From contig NZ_FOEN01000003.1 of assembly GCF_900110675.1 (NCBI RefSeq), positions 1 through 64,000 on the forward strand: a DNA stretch of 64,000 bases. The letters are read 5' to 3'. A model generated the notes under the pieces. It was given only the letters and a program-made list of their open reading frames with translations. It had not been told where the DNA came from and did not search any database. The DNA comes from Ignavigranum ruoffiae. GTDB taxonomy: Bacteria; Bacillota; Bacilli; Lactobacillales; Aerococcaceae. The position numbers were made by a program, and so were the translations under genes. Below are positions 7,960 through 16,538 of the stretch, piece after piece (positions within the stretch are counted from its first letter, which is position 1; each line of letters begins with the position of its first letter).

Positions 7960-9660
7960 TTAATCGTTATTTGGGATGCCCATCGCTGCATTGATGCGAA
8001 GTGAAATATCAATATTATCAAATTCACCATCAAACATTTGAGCGCCAGCACCTAAAGCGTAAACTGGAACTTTATCGCCAGAGTGGTCTGTCGTTGTCCA
8101 AGTTAGGCCTGCTTTTTCACCTAAAATACGCGTACAAGTGATGGAAATTGGGTTATAGCCACCATATAGATAACCAGCTTCAGCTGCTCCGCCAGCACCT
8201 TCTACGGTATTAAGGGTTAAATTAAAGGCTTCTTCCAGACGTTTGTATTCTTCTTCATTGACTAAGTATGGGTTAAAGTCTTCACTTTGTGAAGCTTCAT
8301 AACGTTCTTTGGTTGACATCATTGGTTGAAGATTATCTTTGTCAATTTCAAGACCGAAACTTTCTTTAATCATTTCGAAAGTATCTTCGAATTTCAATTC
8401 TTGGTTCTTTTCAACTGCTGCTTCAAATTTAGCATCAAAAGCAACTTGTGAATCTTTTTGAGCTTCTAAGATATTATAATAAGTTTCATAGCCTGTCATA
8501 CCATTTCCGATAGTGAAACCACCTGTCGCATGGTCGGCAGTAACCACGATTAAAGTATCTTCTGGATGTTCATTGTAGAAATCAACGGCTTTTTGAATGG
8601 CATCTTGGAAATCAATTACTTCATGGATAGTTGTTTTAGAGTCATTAGCATGTTCAGACCAGTCAATCTTACCAGATTCAGCCATCATGAAGAAGCCATT
8701 TTCATCGTCACCCATGACTTCAATTCCTTTAGCAACCATATCTGCTAATGTTTGTTCGCCTTCTTTACGATCTAAAGCATAAGTCATTGATCCGCTATCT
8801 TGTAAGTTTTCTGAAACGGCGTATACTTTTTCAGAATCTTTATTGATTTTATCGAAATCTTCTTTAGTTTCGGCGATGGTGTAGCCTTTTTCTTTCATAA
8901 TATCGAATAAGTCTTTTTGATCTTCATTCTCACCCGTACGGTCACCAAGTGATCCACCGGCAATATAATCGAAGTCGCTATCCGCTAATTGTAGACCGAT
9001 TTCATAGTAAGATTTACGACTTTCAACATTGGCGTAGAAAGCGGCTGGTGTTGCATGGTTTAAGGTCACGGTTGAAATAATACCTACTGATTTACCATGT
9101 TTCTTAGCTTTCTCTGCAGATGATTCAGAGGCTTCGGTGAAATCTTTATTTAAACCAATGGTATTTGAGACAGTTTTATTTCCGGCTCCAAAGGCAGTCG
9201 CGGTTGAAGCTGAGTCTGGAATGAATGAGTGACAATCATAAGGAGATTGTAAACCAATAACTGGGAAATCAGTAAAGTTCATGTTGGTTGGTTTAATATC
9301 TTGATTATCCATTAAACCTTGATATTGTTCAGCAGCAGATACGGGCATAACTCCCATACCATCACCGATAAATAAGAAAACATATTTAGCTTGATTCTCA
9401 TTGACCAAGGAGTAATCTTCTTTTAATGGACGATCTTCTGGCAATTTGATGATGGGTAGACTTTCACTTGATGCTTGGCTGCTTTCTTCGGAAGCTGCTT
9501 CAGAAGTTTCTTCTGCAGAAGTTTCTTCGGCTTGGCTTTCAGCAACTTCACTCGTTGTATCTTCAGCGGCAATTTGACTTACACTTGAGGCTAAAGTAGA
9601 TAATCCCATTAGAGAAACGGCTGACACGCTCACAATCTTTTTAACTAAACTCTTTTTCAT
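7960..9660 (-). CDS. Secreted alkaline phosphatase (PhoA family)
   Basis: This is an exported phosphomonoesterase for scavenging phosphate. Residues 1-32 form a Sec signal peptide (MKKSLVKKIV, hydrophobic core, SQIAAED), with cleavage expected near AA-ED. A Ser/Glu/Thr-rich linker (33-68) follows. The catalytic domain carries metal ligand D100 in FIGDGMG, nucleophile S150 in IPDSASTATA, VTADHATGGF and the C-terminal TTDHSG histidine. The 566 aa length is within the family range. No LPXTG motif is present, so the linker may simply hold the enzyme near the wall. Six exact 11-bp-spaced Pho repeats lie upstream, giving independent support for phosphate-starvation control. Confidence 0.93.
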   Translation of the reverse strand: MKKSLVKKIVSVSAVSLMGLSTLASSVSQIAAEDTTSEVAESQAEETSAEETSEAASEESSQASSESLPIIKLPEDRPLKEDYSLVNENQAKYVFLFIGDGMGVMPVSAAEQYQGLMDNQDIKPTNMNFTDFPVIGLQSPYDCHSFIPDSASTATAFGAGNKTVSNTIGLNKDFTEASESSAEKAKKHGKSVGIISTVTLNHATPAAFYANVESRKSYYEIGLQLADSDFDYIAGGSLGDRTGENEDQKDLFDIMKEKGYTIAETKEDFDKINKDSEKVYAVSENLQDSGSMTYALDRKEGEQTLADMVAKGIEVMGDDENGFFMMAESGKIDWSEHANDSKTTIHEVIDFQDAIQKAVDFYNEHPEDTLIVVTADHATGGFTIGNGMTGYETYYNILEAQKDSQVAFDAKFEAAVEKNQELKFEDTFEMIKESFGLEIDKDNLQPMMSTKERYEASQSEDFNPYLVNEEEYKRLEEAFNLTLNTVEGAGGAAEAGYLYGGYNPISITCTRILGEKAGLTWTTTDHSGDKVPVYALGAGAQMFDGEFDNIDISLRINAAMGIPNND

Positions 9661-9697
9661 TTTCTTTCCCCCAACTTAATATTTTGTTACGGACTCT

Positions 9698-9773
9698 ATT
9701 ATAGGTCGACATTGTAAATATTAAGTAAAGGTCAGGTAAATATAGCGTAAATTATTTGTAAAGAATATGTTAA
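9698..9773 (-). promoter_or_regulatory. PhoP (Pho) box and promoter of the alkaline phosphatase
   Basis: On the minus strand six direct repeats begin at exactly 11-base intervals: TTAAC, TTTAC, TTTAC, TTTAC, TTTAC, TTTAC (complements of 9769-9773, 9758-9762, 9747-9751, 9736-9740, 9725-9729 and 9714-9718). Nine bases after the last TTTACA lies TATAAT (complement of 9698-9703), and no good -35 hexamer is present. TT(A/T/C)ACA repeats at 11-bp spacing are the known PhoP-P binding pattern in Firmicutes. The poor -35 fits activator dependence. Confidence 0.9.
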
Positions 9774-9821
9774 CTTATTCACAATCGTAATGCTTACATT
9801 ATAACCCGCTTAGCCCTAACT

Positions 9822-9850
9822 AAAAAGGACCCAGTCCTTAAACTGAATCC
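9822..9850 (-). terminator. Terminator of the DUF969-DUF979-pcp operon
   Basis: The minus strand reads GGATTCAG, an 8-base loop, CTGGGTCC, then TTTTT (complement of 9822-9850), an 8-bp stem with two G-U pairs. Confidence 0.8.
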
Positions 9851-9880
9851 TTCATCCTGATTCTATTCAAATGTCAAAGC

Positions 9881-10522
9881 TTAAGCGATTGCTCCGCCTT
9901 CTTTTTTAATATCTTGATCATTAGCCACAATCGCTTGTAAGCAGGCTTCGATCCCCTTCGTAATATCCGCCAAAGCCATTGAGGGTTGGTTAGGTTTATT
10001 TACAACTTGTTCAGGAATAAAAGGAACATGAACAAATCCGCCGCGAGCTTCAGGTAACTCTTTAGCCAAAGTGTAAAGAATTCCATACATTAAGTGGTTG
10101 CACACAAAAGTTCCGGCCGAATTCGATACAGACGCAGGAACACCAGCCGCTTTTACTTCTTCTACCATCGCTTTAATCGGCACACTGGCAAAATAAGCCG
10201 CTTGTCCATCTTCAAAAATTGGCACATCAATCGGTTGATTTCCTTCGTTGTCTTCAATTCGGGCATCATCTTGATTGATGGCTACCCGTTCGGGGGTAAT
10301 TTCATATCGACCGCCAGCTTGACCAATCGCTAAGACCACATCCGGTTGCTCGCTCCGAATTTTATCAGCGACTACCTCAATCGCTTTGTGAAAGACGGTA
10401 GGGACTTCTAATTTAACTATTTCCGCATCAATATGGTCAGGATTTACTTTCTTAACCGCTTCTAGCGCTGGATTAATCGATTCATTGCCAAATGGGTCAA
10501 ATGCTGTTAATAAAATTTTCAT
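9881..10522 (-). CDS. pcp: Pyrrolidone-carboxylate peptidase (pyroglutamyl peptidase I)
   Basis: This cytosolic cysteine peptidase (family C15) removes N-terminal pyroglutamate from peptides. The N-terminal [19 protein letters not shown] and the ETPERVA-type segment (here [11 protein letters not shown]) are family hallmarks. The catalytic Cys lies in [15 protein letters not shown] (~145), Glu in the ITPERV region and His in [11 protein letters not shown]. The 213 aa length is standard. It is the last gene of an operon with DUF969 and DUF979 membrane proteins, so the released 5-oxoproline or the substrate peptides may be what those proteins carry (inference). Confidence 0.95.
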   Translation of the reverse strand: MKILLTAFDPFGNESINPALEAVKKVNPDHIDAEIVKLEVPTVFHKAIEVVADKIRSEQPDVVLAIGQAGGRYEITPERVAINQDDARIEDNEGNQPIDVPIFEDGQAAYFASVPIKAMVEEVKAAGVPASVSNSAGTFVCNHLMYGILYTLAKELPEARGGFVHVPFIPEQVVNKPNQPSMALADITKGIEACLQAIVANDQDIKKEGGAIA

Positions 10523-10549
10523 GATGATTAGGTTCCTCTCTTTCTCAAA

Positions 10550-11491
10550 TTAGAAGGCAAAGAAGTACAATAGTAAGATGTGAACAATTAGTAGAGTAAT
10601 AGCCACACCGGCTTGGGCTTTAATAATACCATACTCATTTTTCATCTCCAGTAAAGCGACGGGCATAATATTAAAATTAGCGGCCATCGGTGTTAATAGG
10701 GTTCCACAGTAACCAGCCGTCAATCCTAAAGCACCCACCACTACCGGGTCGGCCCCTTGATTAATCAAGAAAGGAATACCAATCCCCACCGTAATCACTG
10801 AGAAAGCGGCAAAGCCATTTCCCATAATCATGGTGAAGAGGGCCATCCCAATACAATAGACGGCGGCTGCCATGAATTTAGAGCCATCAGGAATGAGTAC
10901 TGCGACATAATTTGCAATGACCGTCCCCACGCCAGCGGCTGTAAAGACTGCACCCAAAGCAGCAAGCAATTGAGGTAAGATGCCAGTAGTGCCGACACTG
11001 TCTAACAAGCGAAGGCCTTCATTGACTGCCGTTGCTGGTTTAGCACGTGTAATTAAGAAGCTAGCGATTAAACCTAGAATCGCTGATACCCCAATGGCAT
11101 TATTCGCACCCAAACCAGGAACAAATTTAGCGACCACAAACGCCCCCAAGGCAATAACCAAGGCAGGGATAAATATCTTGAAACCAATCCGATCTGCATT
11201 ACTACGAACTTCTTCTTCACTTGCCGATTGATGAGGAGCCGCAATCACCCCTTTAATAAAAGTGAGGATAGCAATAATAATAATAATGACTCCAGTCACC
11301 CAAGCTGGGAATAGATTGCCAAAAGCAAAGGCAAAGGCTAATAAAGCCCAAAACAAGAAAGTGGTGTACCGCTTCCAAGAAGGAATTACTTTCAAACAAT
11401 AGATACCTAAAGCTAGGAAGACTATGGCAATCATTGAATAAAAGAATTCAGCAACTTGAGCAGAGAGCGTAGCCCATTGTGCTTCAGTCAT
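10550..11491 (-). CDS. DUF979 family membrane protein
   Basis: A 313-residue polytopic membrane protein with about nine or ten hydrophobic segments. The conserved-looking stretch GNGFAAFSVITVGIGIPFLINQGADP and GYCGTLLTPMAANFNIMP (~255-285) resemble the re-entrant substrate loops of ion-transporter-superfamily carriers. DUF979 is always found beside DUF969, here overlapping it by 4 bases (ATGA) and followed by pcp 27 bases later. Function is not established. The pairing suggests the two halves of one secondary transporter, perhaps for pyroglutamate or its peptides; that is inference. Confidence 0.85.
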   Translation of the reverse strand: MTEAQWATLSAQVAEFFYSMIAIVFLALGIYCLKVIPSWKRYTTFLFWALLAFAFAFGNLFPAWVTGVIIIIIAILTFIKGVIAAPHQSASEEEVRSNADRIGFKIFIPALVIALGAFVVAKFVPGLGANNAIGVSAILGLIASFLITRAKPATAVNEGLRLLDSVGTTGILPQLLAALGAVFTAAGVGTVIANYVAVLIPDGSKFMAAAVYCIGMALFTMIMGNGFAAFSVITVGIGIPFLINQGADPVVVGALGLTAGYCGTLLTPMAANFNIMPVALLEMKNEYGIIKAQAGVAITLLIVHILLLYFFAF

Positions 11492-12204
11492 TCATCTTCA
11501 CTCCCTTCTCTTTGATGACTTGCTGACGATTGTTGACTCAGGCGTTGTTTAATCTTTTGGTCATGGAGCCAGAAGAAGAAACCGCCCACAAATACGGCAA
11601 TCACTGCGATTGGAATCGACCATTCGGCAATATTCTGAGCATTAACTTCCTTGAAACCTTGTTCATTTAAGGTTGAAACAATTAATAAGGTTCCAGCAGC
11701 ACCCATAAAGACGTTCTGAGCATAGAAGTTTCCATAATTCTCCACCGCCCCACTCTGACCCTTAATATCATCAATAATATCTTCGGGTACTTCGCCATAA
11801 CGGGCCTGGGTGGCTGCTTGAGCCATCGGTGAAATTAGGGGACGAATAAAGGTCGCATGTCCACCAATCCGCATGGAAAATGCCGCCGATAACGACCGGA
11901 TGACTAAGTACAAGCTAAGAATAGAACCTGTGGTCGCATTCTTAAAGCGTGAAATAAAGTCGACCGCTTTCTCCTTCAAACCATAGCGCTCAAGTAGGGC
12001 TACCGCCGGAATCGTTAACACGAATAAAGTCGCAAAACGATTATCGACAAAAGCCTTGCCTAAAATCTCTAGAATTTCCATCGGTGTTTGGTTAGCAACA
12101 AGCCCAGTAACCACTCCGGCTACGACGACAGTCGCAATGGTATCCACCTTAAAAATGAAACCTAGGACAACAATTAAAACCCCAATCAATTTGATCAGTT
12201 CCAT
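11488..12204 (-). CDS. DUF969 family membrane protein
   Basis: A 238-residue polytopic membrane protein and partner of DUF979. It starts with MELIKLIGVLIVVLGFIFKVDTIA and contains AFSMRIGGHATFIRPLISPMA (~112-132), a Gly/Pro-rich stretch that looks like a transport loop, then GAVENYGNFYAQNVFMGAAG. It is the first gene of the DUF969-DUF979-pcp operon. TATAAT lies on the minus strand about 45 bases upstream of the ATG. There is no experimental role that I can name; probably half of a split carrier. Confidence 0.85.
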   Translation of the reverse strand: MELIKLIGVLIVVLGFIFKVDTIATVVVAGVVTGLVANQTPMEILEILGKAFVDNRFATLFVLTIPAVALLERYGLKEKAVDFISRFKNATTGSILSLYLVIRSLSAAFSMRIGGHATFIRPLISPMAQAATQARYGEVPEDIIDDIKGQSGAVENYGNFYAQNVFMGAAGTLLIVSTLNEQGFKEVNAQNIAEWSIPIAVIAVFVGGFFFWLHDQKIKQRLSQQSSASHQREGSEDE

Positions 12205-12474
12205 ATCCTCATCCTTTCATAAACAATCTCTGTTATAGTTAACCATTATAAATTATTTCTGGGTAAAAGTCTGTTAATATCCTTAAGTTTCTTAAAATAT
12301 CATGGTAAACTTTCTCATTTATTATCATCGACTGAAATGCTGTGATATAAGCAAAGGAGACTGACTTATATTTTTAACTATTCGCAAGGTTTCAATAAAA
12401 ATACGTCTACTCTTCGCCTAGCAATCAACCGACTTACTCAGGCAAACCTTCCCTCCTGAATCCCTCGACAAAAA
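12205..12474. other. Intergenic region upstream of the DUF969 operon
   Basis: No gene or RNA is seen. The first ~100 bases are AT-rich and hold a TATAAT-like -10 on the minus strand for the DUF969 operon. The remainder, with scattered C-rich patches around 12445-12465, shows no recognisable structure. Confidence 0.5.
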
Positions 12475-12536
12475 AATCCGAATCACTGTCAACACCTGCC
12501 TCTTGTTTATAAGGCTTGGCCACAGTAACTCGGATT
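12475..12536 (-). terminator. Terminator of the aromatic-acid-exporter-like gene
   Basis: AATCCGAATCACTGT (12475-12489) pairs with ACAGTAACTCGGATT (12522-12536). On the minus strand the stem is followed by seven T (complement of 12470-12476). Confidence 0.8.
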
Positions 12537-12626
12537 ATCTCATGTTTATATTTTGTTTTTAAAATGTATCGTTGGTAATGACCCTTAGATAAATTAGGAT
12601 GAAGAACGGCGGCAAAGTTCTTGGAC

Positions 12627-13136
12627 TTATTCTTCGCTTTTAACTTGGGGAGAGGGTAAGAGATAGTTGACTAATAAGGCCGTAATAATGCCAATACTGG
12701 TATCTAAAATACGGTTAAAGGCAAACAAAATTGGCGCCTCATCATAACCATGACTCAAGGTAACACTTAAAAACACGACGCACATTAAGAAGGTCGCCTT
12801 GGTCCGCTTAATCCAAATCGAAAATTGAATAATAGGAATGAGCATAAGGGTCAGTGCGATTTCACGATATTCTAGCGACCAATTCTTCAGATACTGGTGC
12901 TCGACAAAGATAAAGGCCATCCCCCATAATCCTCCAACGACCGTAGCCAGCTCACGATGTTTGGCCCCCTGCCAACTTGATTGCGGACTGCCTTGCATAC
13001 AATAGATGGCGGCAATCGCTGAATAGAAAGGGATACCTCCAGGACGAAAATGGTCAATTTGTAAACAAAGATAGACTGCTAAGAGGGTCTTTAACGTACG
13101 CCAGCCGATGCGCCAGTATTGAGATGTCATGTGCAC
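12627..13136 (-). CDS. Aromatic acid exporter / FUSC-like membrane protein (DUF939 type)
   Basis: A 169-residue membrane protein with four to five hydrophobic segments. RIGWRTLKTLLAVYLCLQID, PFYSAIAAIYCMQ and the RILDTSIGIITALLVNYLLP segment are the marks of the ArAE_1/DUF939 membrane domain. Only the membrane half is present; the soluble C-terminal domain of longer homologues is missing, as in many Lactobacillales members. The GTG at 13136 has AAGGG 5 bases upstream; an ATG at 13130 is an alternative. Substrate unknown. It ends with a clear terminator. Confidence 0.75.
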   Translation of the reverse strand: MHMTSQYWRIGWRTLKTLLAVYLCLQIDHFRPGGIPFYSAIAAIYCMQGSPQSSWQGAKHRELATVVGGLWGMAFIFVEHQYLKNWSLEYREIALTLMLIPIIQFSIWIKRTKATFLMCVVFLSVTLSHGYDEAPILFAFNRILDTSIGIITALLVNYLLPSPQVKSEE

Positions 13137-13180
13137 CCACGCCCTTTTGCTTAAAGTTATAGTTAGCCTGAGCCGGCTAA

Positions 13181-14206
13181 CTAATTATAAATCAGGCTAT
13201 AAATAATCAGGAAAACAAGATAAAAGAAATGCCAACCCTTGGTCAGGATAAAATAAGCCAAATATTCGCGGACAATCTGATAGGGCCATAATTGTAAGGT
13301 AGAAAGCGAACCCACTAGATAGACCCGCATGGCTAAACGCCGAGCTAAGAAAGAGGTCCGCAGTAAATGAAAACGACTCGTAACGATCAGAATAGGTTCT
13401 TGCAAACGATATTCTTCAATTAAATCTTGCGAAAGCGTCAGATTCTGATTGGTATTCAACGCATCATCTTCCATCACGATTTGTTCAGCAGGGATTCCCC
13501 GACTCAATAAATAATCCTTCATCATAAAGGCTTCGGACTGATCAATATGACCAACAACGCCGCCTGAAACAATGATTTGTGGTTGAATCGTCTTTCTATC
13601 GACTTGCTGGCGATAAATTTGAATGGCCTTATCCAAACGACGCAACAAGAGTTCCGGAACTTCATTCTGTTTCTCCAGCTTCAATCCGAGAATAATCAAG
13701 GTGCCATAGTCACGATGATAATGCCAATAATGAATAATTTGATTAATCAGAACAAAACTTAGAAAGCTCGATAAAAAATACATAGTAATCAGACTATAGC
13801 TACTTATGAAGAGATTAAAACTTTCTCGGTTCAAATTAAATACCGCCCAATAAGTCACCGCTGAAATTACCAGAAAAGCGACAATCACAATAATATCAAA
13901 AACTTTCAACCACCAGGCAGCTTGCTGATGCTCCCATTTCAAAAAAATCAGCAGCGCCAGCAAAATCAAGATTAAAGGAATAAAACCCATAGTAAACCCA
14001 GCAATTAAATAGAAGAAATAGCGGACCATAAAAATAAATTTAAGGTTTGAATATTTCAAAAGTCCCAACATAAAGCTGGTCAAAGCATAGAGCCCACACA
14101 CCGTAGGCGGGAGTGGATGTTTGGGAAAGATAAGACTTAAGATCAATAGGCCGACAAAAACAAAGCCAACCCCATATAATATCATCTTATCCCCCATTTC
14201 TTTCAT
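13181..14206 (-). CDS. YdcF-family (DUF218) membrane protein
   Basis: 341 residues: an N-terminal half with about five membrane segments, then a DUF218 domain (~170-310) with TLIILGLKLEKQ, IIVSGGVVGHIDQSEAF, MEDDALNTNQNL and ILIVTSRFHLLRTSFLARR, followed by a C-terminal membrane segment. DUF218 proteins (YdcF, SanA, ElyC) act around envelope biogenesis, but the reaction is unclear. The ATG overlaps the rsmI stop by 4 bases. An internal ATG about seven codons in has GGGGGA upstream and could also be used. It is the last gene of the long housekeeping run. Confidence 0.8.
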   Translation of the reverse strand: MKEMGDKMILYGVGFVFVGLLILSLIFPKHPLPPTVCGLYALTSFMLGLLKYSNLKFIFMVRYFFYLIAGFTMGFIPLILILLALLIFLKWEHQQAAWWLKVFDIIVIVAFLVISAVTYWAVFNLNRESFNLFISSYSLITMYFLSSFLSFVLINQIIHYWHYHRDYGTLIILGLKLEKQNEVPELLLRRLDKAIQIYRQQVDRKTIQPQIIVSGGVVGHIDQSEAFMMKDYLLSRGIPAEQIVMEDDALNTNQNLTLSQDLIEEYRLQEPILIVTSRFHLLRTSFLARRLAMRVYLVGSLSTLQLWPYQIVREYLAYFILTKGWHFFYLVFLIIYSLIYN

Positions 14207-15075
14207 AACTGATGATAGGCCGCATAAACCTGATTTCTAGACAGTTGATTGAGTTTTGCTACTTTTTTGATCGCTTGAGTAGGCGTGCAAGCTTGGCTAT
14301 CGATGATTTGTTGAACTTGCTCTGCCAGTGAAAGCGAGTTGATAGCTTCAAATTCATTCTGCTTGGCTTGTCCTGATTCAATTAAGAGAACTAATTCACC
14401 CTTCAATGTCTGATCACCCAACCAGCGTTCTATCGATTGGACATCGCCACGGATATAGGTTTCAAATTTTTTGGTTAACTCGCGGCCGAGCACCAATTGA
14501 GTCGATTCAGCAAGTTGCTCTTGAAGTTTTTTGACGGTCTTGTGGATCCGATGTGGCGATTCATAAAAAATGGCTGTTCCTGAACCTTGACCCACTTCAG
14601 CCAACACCTGATCTTGATCTGAACCTTTTCGCGGAAAGAAACCGTAGTAGGTAAAGCGATCTGCTGCTAGACCGGAAGCAATCAAAGCGGTCAAGGCGGC
14701 ATTGGCTCCGGGTAAAGCCACCACGGGAATGTGTTGAGCAATACAGGCTTGAACCAGCGGATGACCTGGATCATTAATTAAAGGCATGCCCGCATCCGAA
14801 ATCAAGGCATAGGCTGTCCCGGCTTGTAGACCCTCAACTAATCGATCAACTTTCTGTGAATCCGAATGATCATGGAAAGAATTCATTGGCGTACTAATTT
14901 GATAGTGCTGCAAGAGGACGCCACTATTACGCGTATCCTCGGCCAGAATCAGGTCCACTTCTTGAAGCACCCTGACAGCTCGATAAGTCATATCTTCCAA
15001 ATTACCAATCGGGGTAGGAACTAGATACAGGCTACCGATCTCTTCTTGCAACTTAAAGCTCTGTTGAATCTGCAC
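14203..15075 (-). CDS. rsmI: 16S rRNA (cytidine-1402-2'-O)-methyltransferase RsmI
   Basis: SAM-dependent methyltransferase that methylates the ribose of C1402 in the decoding site. The tetrapyrrole-methylase fold is recognisable from LYLVPTPIGNLEDMTYRAV (~17-35), AEDTRNSG, ALISDAGMPLINDPG (~92-106), VALPGANAALTALIASGL and YYGFFPRKG. The 290 aa length is normal. It overlaps the GIY-YIG gene by 23 bases and the DUF218 gene by 4, in the yabA-yabB-yazA-rsmI order of B. subtilis. Confidence 0.95.
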   Translation of the reverse strand: MQIQQSFKLQEEIGSLYLVPTPIGNLEDMTYRAVRVLQEVDLILAEDTRNSGVLLQHYQISTPMNSFHDHSDSQKVDRLVEGLQAGTAYALISDAGMPLINDPGHPLVQACIAQHIPVVALPGANAALTALIASGLAADRFTYYGFFPRKGSDQDQVLAEVGQGSGTAIFYESPHRIHKTVKKLQEQLAESTQLVLGRELTKKFETYIRGDVQSIERWLGDQTLKGELVLLIESGQAKQNEFEAINSLSLAEQVQQIIDSQACTPTQAIKKVAKLNQLSRNQVYAAYHQL

Positions 15076-15394
15076 TCAGTCCCAGCTCCTTCCAATTTCT
15101 AAGAATAAATTCTTTATCACTCAAAGGTCGACAGCGATACTGATTTAGATAAGCTTCTTTCTTCAATCTTCTAAATTGTTTGAAGCGATACTCCTGTTGC
15201 ATAGCTTGGCGCTGACTAGGCCAAAGCTCCGCATAGATTAATTTCAAAGGACGTCTGCTTTTAGGCCGCGTATACTTAGCGCCCTGACCTGCATTATGGG
15301 TGGCCAAGCGCTGTTCTAAATCATTGGTATAACCGGCGTACAGACTATCATCCTTACAATATAATACATAGAAGTAATGCCCTTTTTCAACCAT
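15053..15394 (-). CDS. GIY-YIG nuclease superfamily protein (YazA type)
   Basis: A 113-residue single-domain GIY-YIG protein. HYFYVLYCKDDSLYAGYTNDLEQRLATHN carries the YVL...YAGYTN version of the motif, the conserved Arg (QRL) and His (AxHN), with Glu in YAELWPSQRQAMQQEYRFK. The family is widespread in Firmicutes at this position and has no assigned substrate; a nucleic-acid repair or structure-specific endonuclease role is likely. It is translationally linked to its neighbours by overlaps on both sides. Confidence 0.9.
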   Translation of the reverse strand: MVEKGHYFYVLYCKDDSLYAGYTNDLEQRLATHNAGQGAKYTRPKSRRPLKLIYAELWPSQRQAMQQEYRFKQFRRLKKEAYLNQYRCRPLSDKEFILRNWKELGLSADSTEL

Positions 15395-16178
15395 AATAAA
15401 TCGCCATCATTTCTGGTGTGTAAGAATTATCCGCTTGATGAACGACCAAAGGGGGCTCTACTTTGACCCCTTGACGTCCCCCATAATAGATGGCTTCGAC
15501 TAAAATCATATTAGCCAACTGTCCCTGCTTAGGATAAATAAATTTTAGACGATTTAGGGAAAAATGATAGCGCAATAGAACTTCGATAATATCATCGAGT
15601 CGGTCAGGTCGATGGACAAAGAATAATTTCCCTTTAGTCTTCAGCATCCGACTCGCTTGACGGATCCATTGATCCAGGGTCAGAGCAATCTCGTGACGGG
15701 CCAGGGCATGACTATCCAAATGATGAATGGCATTCGAATGATCGACTACAAAGAATGGTGGATTACATGAAATCACATCCATCCCTTGCCAGTCTACTAA
15801 GGGAAGCTCTAATAAGTCCGACTCTATTATTTTAATTTGCTGGTCTAGACCGTTTAAACCGATACTGCGCCGGGCCATATCGACTAAAGCAGGTTGAATT
15901 TCTACCCCCACCAATGGTTCATCAGTGCGTGCAGACAATAATAAAGGAATAACGCCATGACCACTACAAAAATCCATGTAACGGAAATGACGTTTTTGAG
16001 GTAATTGGATAAAATCAGCCAGCAGAATCGCATCAAGCGACATGGTAAAGTATTCTGGACTTTGAATTAACTGAATCGCTTCACGTTTGAAACAATCAAT
16101 ACGTTCTTGAGGTGATTTTAGCCAAGGATTGGCTAACGATTCAGATTGATTGATTATTTGTTTATTTCTTAAGTTCAT
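15387..16178 (-). CDS. TrmN6-like tRNA1(Val) (adenine-37-N6) methyltransferase (YabB)
   Basis: A SAM-dependent N6-adenine methyltransferase of 263 residues. The SAM site is in FRYMDFCSGHGVIPLLLSAR (~60-79), an acidic Glu binds the ribose (VGVEIQPALVD), and the catalytic NPPF motif (ISCNPPFFV, ~135) marks amino-methylation of adenine. The family modifies A37 of tRNA1(Val) in E. coli; the substrate in Firmicutes is assumed by homology. It overlaps yabA and the GIY-YIG gene. Confidence 0.88.
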   Translation of the reverse strand: MNLRNKQIINQSESLANPWLKSPQERIDCFKREAIQLIQSPEYFTMSLDAILLADFIQLPQKRHFRYMDFCSGHGVIPLLLSARTDEPLVGVEIQPALVDMARRSIGLNGLDQQIKIIESDLLELPLVDWQGMDVISCNPPFFVVDHSNAIHHLDSHALARHEIALTLDQWIRQASRMLKTKGKLFFVHRPDRLDDIIEVLLRYHFSLNRLKFIYPKQGQLANMILVEAIYYGGRQGVKVEPPLVVHQADNSYTPEMMAIYYG

Positions 16179-16530
16179 CGAGGACTCCTAAACACAAAAT
16201 ACATTCTTCACCAGACTCCCGGCGGGCACCAAATAACTGGTGGCAAACATGGATGCCTTCATCATAATAGGACTGCAGGCGTGAGCTGGCCTGGTTTTTC
16301 TGTTGGGGACTGTTTACTAGATCTGCTTGATTCGTTTGATTCGGCGCTGCTTGGGATTGATTTAAGATGAGATCGTGTAAGTCATGGTTGGACATACGTA
16401 GTTGATTATTTTCCTCAATTAAATGCAGGAGCTCTTTCCTTAGGTTAGCTACCGAATCACTTAAATCGAGCATTTGTCGCTCGGCCCGCTCTATAATTTC
16501 AAAGACTTCTTCATGTTCCATAGTAATCAC
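16162..16530 (-). CDS. yabA: Replication initiation control protein YabA
   Basis: A small Firmicutes protein that bridges DnaA and the DnaN clamp and prevents over-initiation. The first ~60 residues are a leucine-rich coiled coil (EIIERAERQMLDLSDSVANL...). A Gln/Asn/Ser-rich linker follows, and the C-terminal zinc module HVCHQLFGARRESGEECILC has the H-C...C-C ligands. The 122 aa length is standard. It overlaps the methyltransferase downstream by 17 bases and follows holB by 8. Confidence 0.93.
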   Translation of the reverse strand: MITMEHEEVFEIIERAERQMLDLSDSVANLRKELLHLIEENNQLRMSNHDLHDLILNQSQAAPNQTNQADLVNSPQQKNQASSRLQSYYDEGIHVCHQLFGARRESGEECILCLGVLDELKK

Positions 16531-16538
16531 ACCTTTAA

